From: Deinococcus sp. LM3
Lineage (GTDB): Bacteria > Deinococcota > Deinococci > Deinococcales > Deinococcaceae
NCBI RefSeq assembly: GCF_002017875.1
Contig: NZ_MUFV01000001.1
Span: 1,762,501 to 1,826,500, forward strand
Length of the DNA stretch: 64,000 nt
Direction: 5' to 3'
Of this stretch, positions 57,617 to 64,000 are shown piece by piece; the stretch's first letter is position 1, and the number at the start of each line of letters is the position of its first letter. The notes beneath the pieces are model-generated. The model ran no database searches. It saw only the letters and a program-made list of their open reading frames with translations, and had not been told where the DNA came from. The translations under genes and the position numbers were made by a program.

Positions 57617-59644
57617 TCAGGCGGTGGCTGTTTCGGCGGGTGCGGTGCTGGGCGCGAGGTACCGGTCGAGCCAGTTCAGGTATTCGGTCAGGCGGGTGAG
57701 GCGGCGGTCCGGGCGGCCGGAGCGGGACAGTTCGTGGTCCTCGCCGGGGAAGCGCACGAAGCGCGTGGGCACGCCGTGGAGGGTGAGGGCGGCGTACCAC
57801 TGTTCGGCCTGTTCGATGGGGCAGCGGTGGTCGAGGACCGAGTGGACGATCAGGGTGGGGGTCTTCACGTTCTCGACGTACTGGAGGGGGCTCATGTCCC
57901 AGAGTTTCAGGGTGTCGGCGCGGCGGTGGAAGTTCAGGCCGAGTTCGTCGTCCCAGAAGCGCAGGCCGATGTCGCTGGTCCCGCCGAAGGACAGGAGGTT
58001 GCAGATGCTGCGGTCGGTGATGGCGGCCTGGAAGCGGGTGGTGTGCGCGGTGAGCCAGTTGGTCATGAAGCCGCCGTAACTGCCGCCCATGACGGCGGTG
58101 CGCGTGCGGTCGAGGCGGGGGTGGGTGTCCAGGCAGGTGTCGAAGAAGGTCAGGATGTCGCTGGCGTCGACGGTGCCCCAGCGGCCGTGGATGACATCCA
58201 CCCAGGCCTGTCCGTAGCCGAGGCTGCCGCGCGGGTTGCTGTAGCAGATGGCCTGTCCGCGCGCGGCGTACAGCTGGAATTCGTGCGTGAAGGCGTGCCC
58301 GTAATCGGTGTGCGGGCCGCCGTGAATGCTGAGCAGGGCGGGCACGGTGTCGGTCCCGTCGGGCAGCAGGATCCAGCCTTCGCCCTCGCCGAGGTCGGTG
58401 GGGAAGGGCACGCGGGTAGGGGTGCGGGCCGGGAAGGGGAGGTTCGCGTGTAGGTGGGTGACCTGGGTGCCGTTCAGGATGATTTCGGGGAAGCGGTCGG
58501 CGCGTTCGCTGATGTGGGCGAGGCCGCCGCCGCGCGCGGTGAAGGCCGGAATGACGGCCTGTGGGTCGTGGGTGTGGGCCTGGACCGTTCCGGGCTGGTC
58601 GCCTTCGCCCAGGGTGGCGGTGAACAGGCCGCAGCTGCCGCGCACGGTCGCGGAAAACAGCAGGGTGTGGTCGTCCAGCCACACGGGTCGTTCGGGTAGG
58701 GCGCCCACGTGGCAGTCACCGCCCACGCCGTTGCCGACCGGGTGGTCGTGCCCGGCGTCCAGGCGGACGGGGGCAGACTCGCGGCTGTGCAGGTCGCGGC
58801 TGTCCAGATCGCTGTGCAGGGGCAGCAGGTACAGGTGGGTGTGTTCGGTGTTGCCCTGCCCGGCGGGGCGGCCCAGCAGCGCGAACCGCTGGCCGTCCGG
58901 GTGCGGGATCACGGCGCTCACGGCGGACGCCCAGCGCGTGACCTGCCGCAGCTCGCCGTCCAGCGGCAGGTGCCAGACTTCCTGCTGCCACTGCGCGCCC
59001 GCCAGTTCGTCGGTGGCGGCCACGAACAGTACGCCGCTGCTGTCCGGGAGCCACGCCACGTCGCTGATTTCCACCTCCGGGGCGTGCCAGACGCTCAGTT
59101 CGCCGCTGGCGACATGCAGGCGGTACAGGCGGGCGGGCGTTTCGGGCAGCCAGTCGCGGCCGTTGAAGCGGTAGCGGGGTCTGGTGATCACGCGGGCCTC
59201 GCCACGCTCGTCGCGTCTGTCCTCGTCGTCGCCGGTACTCGTGAAAGCGATGAACTGCCCGTCCGGGCTCCAGAGGGGGGCGCTCACGCCGCCGCGCAGG
59301 GTCGTCACGCGCCGCGCCTCGCCGCCCGTCAGGGGCAGCAGGTGCAGTTGCGGACCGCCCTCCGCGCCCTTGCGGGTAAAGGCCAGCGTCTGCCCGTCCG
59401 GGGACCAGCGGGGGGTGCCGTCGCGGTCCTCGCCGTGCGTCAGGGCGCGGGTGTGCGTGCCGTCGGTCAGCCAGACCTGCGAGCGGTAACGCGGTTGCGG
59501 GAAGTCCGCGTCGGGCTTGCGGGGGTTGTCCTCCTCGATGCGGGTCAGCACGAACGCCGCCTGCCGTCCGTCCGGGCTGACCTGCGGATCTGACGGGAAC
59601 ACCAGCGAAAGCAGACTTTCCGGGCCGGGGGTGGATGAATTCAT
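57617..59644 (-). CDS. S9-family prolyl oligopeptidase / acylaminoacyl-peptidase
   Basis: Cytosolic serine peptidase of 675 residues. An N-terminal beta-propeller (repeated SPDG motifs: VSPDGRQAAFV, WSPDGQTLAFT, WSPDGQFIAFT) is followed by an alpha/beta hydrolase with Ser522 in GGSYGGFMTNW, the Asp in HSVLDHRCP, and the His in FPGEDHELSRSG. LSIHGGPHTDYG forms the oxyanion region. TTGACT ends 7 nt before the ATG, a possible weak leaderless -10. Confidence 0.93.
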   Translation of the reverse strand: MNSSTPGPESLLSLVFPSDPQVSPDGRQAAFVLTRIEEDNPRKPDADFPQPRYRSQVWLTDGTHTRALTHGEDRDGTPRWSPDGQTLAFTRKGAEGGPQLHLLPLTGGEARRVTTLRGGVSAPLWSPDGQFIAFTSTGDDEDRRDERGEARVITRPRYRFNGRDWLPETPARLYRLHVASGELSVWHAPEVEISDVAWLPDSSGVLFVAATDELAGAQWQQEVWHLPLDGELRQVTRWASAVSAVIPHPDGQRFALLGRPAGQGNTEHTHLYLLPLHSDLDSRDLHSRESAPVRLDAGHDHPVGNGVGGDCHVGALPERPVWLDDHTLLFSATVRGSCGLFTATLGEGDQPGTVQAHTHDPQAVIPAFTARGGGLAHISERADRFPEIILNGTQVTHLHANLPFPARTPTRVPFPTDLGEGEGWILLPDGTDTVPALLSIHGGPHTDYGHAFTHEFQLYAARGQAICYSNPRGSLGYGQAWVDVIHGRWGTVDASDILTFFDTCLDTHPRLDRTRTAVMGGSYGGFMTNWLTAHTTRFQAAITDRSICNLLSFGGTSDIGLRFWDDELGLNFHRRADTLKLWDMSPLQYVENVKTPTLIVHSVLDHRCPIEQAEQWYAALTLHGVPTRFVRFPGEDHELSRSGRPDRRLTRLTEYLNWLDRYLAPSTAPAETATA

Positions 59645-59979
59645 GGCGTTCAGTCAATCACACGGGCGCCCTGTACGCCGGCGCAGAGGCAGCGCGCGTG
59701 TCCGCGTGGCATGAACGCCGGATTCATGATGGCTTGCTCAACGTGGATAGAGTTTTTCCTTCCTATTTCTATACAGGTGGCGGCTAGTCTGAACGTACCG
59801 GCCCAACAGGCCAGAGGAGCAGTCCAGTGTCGGTGAACCGCCGGGTTCACCGGACTGCGCCTCACACGGCCAGACCTGACCAACCGACCCGTTTCTTGAT
59901 CGAGCCGGACCTGCTTCTTTTCTCTCCGGCGGCGCCCCTGGTGTCCGTCACGTCCTACCCGTCCTACTGGAGGTCTGTC

Positions 59980-60171
59980 ATGCAAGAACTGTCCTGCACC
60001 TGGGTTCCTGGAACCTTCGATATCGTTCGCCTGAAGTTCGCCGGTCGCACCGTCGAGATGACCGCCACCCGCCTCGCCCGGCTGTTCGGGAAACAGGCGC
60101 TGCATGACCTGTACCTCAAGGGCAGCGCCCGCCTGAAAGTGGACGCCCGCGAGATCGCCCTGCTGAGCTGA
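59980..60171 (+). CDS. Small 63-aa protein, unknown function
   Basis: MQELSCTWVPGTFDIVRLKF then AGRTVEMTATRLARLFGKQA and so on: a compact alternating beta/alpha pattern, basic, no membrane helix. ATG at 59980 has TGGAGGT about 6 nt upstream. The frame stays open to 59827 but the upstream part lacks coding character. Leader of at least 150 nt, including TATACA and TAGTCT hexamers near 59770-59790. No family recognised. Confidence 0.65.
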   Translation: MQELSCTWVPGTFDIVRLKFAGRTVEMTATRLARLFGKQALHDLYLKGSARLKVDAREIALLS

Positions 60172-60262
60172 TACGGCCTCCGGCTGAAGGGTCTGCAAGA
60201 ACCGTTCGGTCCGAGCGGACGCGACCCGTAGAGTTGCCCCGCCGGGGTATCCATAGGTCCGA

Positions 60263-60304
60263 CCAGAGAGCCGCCGCAGGCCAGACCTGACGGCGGCTCT
60301 CTGG
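60263..60304 (+). terminator. Terminator after the 63-aa gene
   Basis: A 14-bp perfect stem (CCAGAGAGCCGCCG at 60263-60276 with 60291-60304), loop of 14, followed by TTCCCC. Confidence 0.75.
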
Positions 60305-60379
60305 TTCCCCTGTGCCGCTGAATCCTGTGCCGCTGAACGCCGCTGTCAGGCGTGCGGGCCCGCCGGGTCAGCAGAGGCG

Positions 60380-60385
60380 TAGCAT
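60380..60385 (+). promoter_or_regulatory. -10 box of leaderless M20 peptidase promoter (TAGCAT)
   Basis: TAGCAT ends 7 nt before the ATG at 60393 and supports that start over the upstream in-frame ATG at 60312. Confidence 0.55.
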
Positions 60386-60392
60386 GCGGCTC

Positions 60393-61505
60393 ATGCCTGA
60401 ATTCGATACTCCGGACCTGAACGCCATGCAGGCCGACCTGCGCACCCTGGCCAGCATCGAGAGTCCGTCCGGTGACCCGGTCGCCGTGCAGCGGGTCATG
60501 GACGTCGTGGAGGACTGGGCGCGTGACCTGGGAGCCGAAACGCACGCCCTGGGCGGCGGCACCCGCGTCTTCCGCTTCGGCGTGCAGGCGGGGCAGCCGG
60601 ACCGTCCCGTGCTGGTCCTCACGCACGCCGACACCGTCTGGCCGCACGGCACGCTGGAACACATGCCGCTGCGCGTGGACGGCGAGCGCCTGTACGGCCC
60701 CGGCACGTACGACATGAAGGCCGGCATCGTGGGCCTGTTCCACGCGCTGCGCGCCCTGGACGGCCACTGGCCGCGCGGGGGCATCACGGTCCTGCTGTCC
60801 CCGGACGAGGAGATCGGCAGTCCCGGCAGCCGCGCCCACATCGAACGCGCCGCCCACGAGGCGCGGGTCGCGCTGGTCGTCGAGCCGCCCGTCGCGGACA
60901 CCCACGCCCTGAAAACCGGACGCAAGGGCACCGGCGACTTCAGCCTCACCCTGACCGGCGTCGCCAGTCACGCCGGGAACCGCCCGGAGGACGGCGCGAG
61001 CGCGGTCACGGCCGCCGCGCAGGCCGTGCTGGACCTGCAGGCACTCGCCCGGCCGGACGTCGGCACGACCGTCAGCGTGGGCCTGATCAGCGGCGGCAGC
61101 GCCGTGAACGTCATTCCCGCCCACTGCACGCTGCACCTGGACCTGCGGGTCAGTACCCTCGCGGAGGCCGAACGGGTGGACGCCGCCGTGCGCGCCTGGA
61201 CGCCCCGCGACCCGCGCGTGACCGTGCAGGTCGCCGGCGGCCTGAACCGCCCGCCCTTCGAGCAGAGCGAAGGGACGCTGGCCCTGTACGCGCAGGCGCG
61301 CGACATCGCCCTGGAGCTGGGCTTCGACCTGCCCAGCGCCGTCGTGGGTGGCGGCAGCGACGGAAACTTCACCGCGCCGATCATCCCTACCCTGGACGGC
61401 CTGGGCGCCCCCGGCGACGGAGCGCACGCCGCGCACGAGCACGTCCGCCTGGACCGCTGGCCCGACCACGTGCGCCTGCTGACCCGCCTGCTGCGCGAAG
61501 TCTGA
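60393..61505 (+). CDS. M20-family metallopeptidase (carboxypeptidase G2 / ArgE-DapE type)
   Basis: A 370-residue dizinc hydrolase for peptides or N-acyl amino acids. Ligands visible: His78 and Asp80 in LTHADTVWP, Asp107 in GPGTYDMKAG, Glu139-Glu140 in SPDEEIGSPGS, a Glu in VVEPPV, and the C-terminal HAAHEHV. The dimerisation domain has TGVASHAGNRPEDG. Closest in layout to glutamate carboxypeptidase. Substrate not assignable. Confidence 0.9.
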   Translation: MPEFDTPDLNAMQADLRTLASIESPSGDPVAVQRVMDVVEDWARDLGAETHALGGGTRVFRFGVQAGQPDRPVLVLTHADTVWPHGTLEHMPLRVDGERLYGPGTYDMKAGIVGLFHALRALDGHWPRGGITVLLSPDEEIGSPGSRAHIERAAHEARVALVVEPPVADTHALKTGRKGTGDFSLTLTGVASHAGNRPEDGASAVTAAAQAVLDLQALARPDVGTTVSVGLISGGSAVNVIPAHCTLHLDLRVSTLAEAERVDAAVRAWTPRDPRVTVQVAGGLNRPPFEQSEGTLALYAQARDIALELGFDLPSAVVGGGSDGNFTAPIIPTLDGLGAPGDGAHAAHEHVRLDRWPDHVRLLTRLLREV

Positions 61506-61546
61506 ACGTCCGTCCGGTTCGTTGACGACCCGGTGCCCGTCCGGTC

Positions 61547-61681
61547 ATACGGATTCCGTTTGTTTCGCCGACACTCCGGAACTTCACCGGATTGCCAGCT
61601 CCACGTCCGGAACCCGTTTCTCTCCTTCTCGCTTCGCTCGGATTGAATGGGCTTTGCAGCCCATTCAATCGGAGTCCGTAT
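61547..61681. repeat. Small non-coding repeat element (MITE-like)
   Basis: A 135-bp element bounded by ATACGGATTCCG (61547-61558) and CGGAGTCCGTAT (61670-61681), an 11/12 terminal inverted repeat. It contains a 13-bp perfect hairpin (GATTGAATGGGCT at 61641-61653 with 61658-61670, loop TTGC). Small non-coding repeats of this size are known in Deinococcus. Its last base overlaps the stop codon of the GGDEF-EAL gene. Confidence 0.7.
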
Positions 61682-63603
61682 CAGTGAATCAGGCGGCCCG
61701 GCTGCGGCGTTTCGGCAGGCTGGGCGGGCTGCTGGAGCAGGCGTTCGGTCAGTTCGGTGCTGTTCATGGGCAGGGCCAGACCGTACCCCTGTCCCAGCTG
61801 GCAGCGCAGCGTCCGGACGGCGCTCAGGTGTGCGGGCGTCTCGATGCCCTCGGCGGTCACGTCGGCACCCAGGTTGCGGGCGATGCCGGTCACGGCCTGC
61901 GTGAGGGCCTGCGCGAACTGCGCGGCGGCCGGGTCGGTCAGGTCGGCCGTGATGGAACGGTCGAGTTTCACGCCGGTGATCGGCAGGGTCCGCAGGCGCA
62001 TCAGGTTCGAGTACCCGGACCCGAAATCGTCGATGCTGATCTGCACGCCCATCTCGCGCAGTTCATGCAGGGTGCGGGCGGTGCGGGCGTCCTCGTACAG
62101 CACGGCGGTTTCCGTCAGTTCCAGTTCCAGGCGGGCCGGGGGCAGGCCGCTGCGGGTCAGGGCGGCCTGCACGGTCGCGCGGAACTCGAACTGCAGCAGC
62201 TGTACGGCGCTGACGTTCACGCTGATGGTCAGGTCCGGCCAGGCCAGCGCGGCGCGGCACGCCTCGTTCAGGACCCAGGTGCCGATGGGCGTGATCAGGC
62301 CGCTGCGCTCGGCGACCGGAATGAACTCGGCCGGTGATACGCGGCCCAGGGTGGGGTGCGTCCAGCGCAGCAGCGCCTCGGCCTTCACGATCCGGTGGTC
62401 CGCCAGTCGGTACACCGGCTGGAATACCAGCGTCAGCTCCTGGCGGGGCAGGGCGCCGCCCAGTTCCCGCGCCAGCAGTTGCGAACGTTCGGTCAGGGCG
62501 TCCTGTTCCGGGTGGTAGCGGCGCAGGCGGCGGCGTCCGGCGCGTTTCACGGCGAACAGGGCGCTGTCGGCGTGCCGCAGCAGTTCGTCCGGGTCGCTGG
62601 AATCGTGTGGGTACAGGGTCAGGCCGATGCTCAGGGTGGTTTCCACGCCCACCTGCGCGCTCGGTTCGATGGCCGCCTCGTGCAGGAGCGTCTGCCCGGT
62701 CCAGTCCGCCTGTTCGGGCGTCACGCCGGGCAGCAGGACCACGAACTCGTCGCCGCTCAGGCGGTACACCTGGGCGTCCGGGCCGCTCAGGCGTTCCAGT
62801 TCGCGCGCCAGGATGCACAGCAGCGTGTCGCCCGCCGGGTGTCCCAGCGTGGCGTTCACGATCTTGAAGCCGTCCACGTCCACGTGCAGCAGCGCGAACG
62901 ACGCCGAGCCGGGCTGCGTCATGCGGCGCAGGTCCTCCTGCAGGCGCGTCCGGCCCGGCAGGCCGGTCAGCAGGTCGGTGCTGCTGAGGGCGCGCAGGGC
63001 GTTCTGCTCGCCGCGCCGCTGCCCCAGGTCCTCGTGCCGCTGCATGAACAGCGACGTGAGGTGCAGCGTCACGGCGGCCGAGAGGTTCAGGTGCAGCAGC
63101 GCCCGGATCACGTCCGGTTGCAGCGGCTCTCCGCGCAGCAGCGGCGCGAGCAGGATCACGCCGCTCAGGGTGGCGACGCCGGCCAGCAGGGCGTTCAGGA
63201 CGTTGATCATGGACCGGGGCGTGTCGGCCACCAGCCGCCACAGGAACAGCGTGGGGAGCCACACCATCGTCTCGATCAGTTCCGGCACCAGCACCGCCGG
63301 CTCGTGGACCACGGCTGCCAGCAGCGCCAGTTTCACGGTCAGAAACGCGGCGCAGCTGAGCAGCAGCGTCAGCGCCAGCGTGGTCTGGGTGGCCCAGCGG
63401 CGCGCGGTGGCCAGCCAGATTCCGCTGAGCAGGGTCAGGAGCATCAGGTTCAGCGGCAGGTCGTAGGTCCGGTCCCAGGCGTCCTGCCGGGAGAACACCT
63501 GCAACGCCCCGATGAACAGCACGAGGACCGGCAGGACCACCAGCATCGACAGCCGCCAGGTCTCTGGCAGCGGCGCGGCAGGGGAGGGGGCGGTGCGGCG
63601 CAT
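61681..63603 (-). CDS. GGDEF-EAL cyclic-di-GMP protein with N-terminal membrane region
   Basis: A 640-residue protein with five to six membrane helices (about 20-190; MASE-like), a GGDEF domain (SSTDLLTGLPGRTRLQEDL; signature RLSGDEF instead of RGGDEF) and an EAL domain (VFQPVYRLADHRIVKAEALLRW; ELTETAVLYED; IDDFGSGYSNL; KLDRSI; AEGIET). The EAL catalytic set looks complete; SGDEF variants can be active or serve as GTP sensors. TACACT ends 8 nt before the ATG. Confidence 0.92.
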   Translation of the reverse strand: MRRTAPSPAAPLPETWRLSMLVVLPVLVLFIGALQVFSRQDAWDRTYDLPLNLMLLTLLSGIWLATARRWATQTTLALTLLLSCAAFLTVKLALLAAVVHEPAVLVPELIETMVWLPTLFLWRLVADTPRSMINVLNALLAGVATLSGVILLAPLLRGEPLQPDVIRALLHLNLSAAVTLHLTSLFMQRHEDLGQRRGEQNALRALSSTDLLTGLPGRTRLQEDLRRMTQPGSASFALLHVDVDGFKIVNATLGHPAGDTLLCILARELERLSGPDAQVYRLSGDEFVVLLPGVTPEQADWTGQTLLHEAAIEPSAQVGVETTLSIGLTLYPHDSSDPDELLRHADSALFAVKRAGRRRLRRYHPEQDALTERSQLLARELGGALPRQELTLVFQPVYRLADHRIVKAEALLRWTHPTLGRVSPAEFIPVAERSGLITPIGTWVLNEACRAALAWPDLTISVNVSAVQLLQFEFRATVQAALTRSGLPPARLELELTETAVLYEDARTARTLHELREMGVQISIDDFGSGYSNLMRLRTLPITGVKLDRSITADLTDPAAAQFAQALTQAVTGIARNLGADVTAEGIETPAHLSAVRTLRCQLGQGYGLALPMNSTELTERLLQQPAQPAETPQPGRLIH

Positions 63604-63611
63604 ATGGGTTC

Positions 63612-63644
63612 AGTGTATGAACCGTTTCCACACAGTTTTCATAC
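63612..63644. promoter_or_regulatory. Promoter with inverted repeat upstream of the GGDEF-EAL gene
   Basis: TACACT (minus strand, 63617-63612) is the probable -10 for the gene starting at 63603. GTATGAA (63615-63621) and TTCATAC (63638-63644) form a perfect 7-bp inverted repeat with a 16-nt spacer over this promoter, a possible operator. Confidence 0.45.
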
Positions 63645-63706
63645 GAACCGGCCGGATCAACGCCCGCCGGGGAGGCTGCCCCGGCAACCGATATGCTGCG
63701 GGAACG

Positions 63707-64000
63707 ATGTTCAACCTGTTCAGCAAGAAGCCGCCCGCCAACCCGCACGTCAAGCAGGACGACCCGCAGACGTTCCGCGTGCGCGTCCGCACCCGCCCGC
63801 ACGCCGAGGTCGTCGAGTTCCGCTTCACCAAGGGCGCCCACATCGGCATCGACGACGACGGCACGTACCTGTTCCGCAAACCGGTCGTCAGCCCGCAGCA
63901 CTTCGACCGGGGCGAACTGCTCGTGCGCTTCGACCGCCACTACCGCGTCACCGCCACCGACGGCGAGAACGTGGACTTCATTCCCGTCAGCGACTGGGAA
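63707..64000 (+). CDS. Hypothetical protein, 5' part (runs off the window)
   Basis: Ninety-eight codons without stop (MFNLFSKKPPANPHVKQDDP start). The segment RVRVRTRPHAEVVEFRFTKG suggests a small beta-sandwich or SH3-like domain. TATGCT (63692-63697) lies 9 nt before the ATG. No family recognised. The rest of the gene is outside the window. Confidence 0.7.
   Translation, partial: MFNLFSKKPPANPHVKQDDPQTFRVRVRTRPHAEVVEFRFTKGAHIGIDDDGTYLFRKPVVSPQHFDRGELLVRFDRHYRVTATDGENVDFIPVSDWE

Overview
The window is a stretch of a Deinococcus chromosome. Evidence: an SlpA-type S-layer protein with an SLH domain, the Deinococcus-specific damage-response repressor DdrO (with its IrrE cleavage site intact) close to ppaC, high-GC core genes, and many core genes whose -10 box lies only 6-10 nt before the start codon, the leaderless arrangement known from Deinococcus.

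Layout. (1) 1-13055, high-GC core: 3' end of tgt, slpA, Mn-dependent pyrophosphatase ppaC, folC, an M32 carboxypeptidase, a small divergent gene, ddrO, a multi-pass membrane protein with N-terminal repeats, moaC, a YceD/DUF177 protein and a long-form nucleotidyltransferase (RmlA-like). (2) 13056-34929, an exopolysaccharide island, strikingly AT-rich in its first half and in wzy/wzx/GT2: a tyrosine autokinase (BY-kinase), two Wzy/O-antigen-ligase-like membrane proteins, rmlBACD for dTDP-L-rhamnose, a Wzx flippase, a GT2 glycosyltransferase, capEFG for UDP-N-acetyl-L-fucosamine, a WbuB-like GT4, a fused epimerase/initiating sugar-phosphate transferase, and a WbpM/CapD-type 4,6-dehydratase. Together these make nucleotide sugars, load the first sugar on the lipid carrier, extend, flip, polymerise and regulate chain length. 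An IS4-family element (10-bp target duplication) and an IS110 element with a candidate bridge-RNA leader sit inside the island. (3) 34931-42025, a graveyard of mobile elements: an IS4-like element broken by two later insertions (excising both restores its reading frame), an IS3 3' remnant, a serine recombinase lacking its catalytic domain, further IS4-like and IS630-like remnants, and a solo IS110 right end next to a tRNA-Glu gene. (4) 42077-64000, core again: tRNA-Glu, lpdA, a CitA/CitB-type two-component system divergent from dctA, psuG/psuK, a citrate-lyase-like protein, a VOC protein, a RIO kinase preceded by a 39-codon ORF, an ABC substrate-binding protein, a broken RGG-repeat gene, a beta-helix lipoprotein, an S9 peptidase, an M20 peptidase, a GGDEF-EAL protein and the start of an unknown gene.

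The most notable signals are: the IS110 element whose 5' non-coding leader carries a 9-nt match to its own end; a hidden RGG-repeat reading frame whose repeat variation is synonymous only in the frame out of phase with the apparent ORF; a roughly 480-bp region of three concentric inverted repeats at 50131-50614; a dated nest of insertion sequences; leaderless promoters, two of which reuse the preceding gene's stop codon as the -10 box; and a small non-coding repeat element at 61547-61681. I see no CRISPR array and no recognisable defence system.
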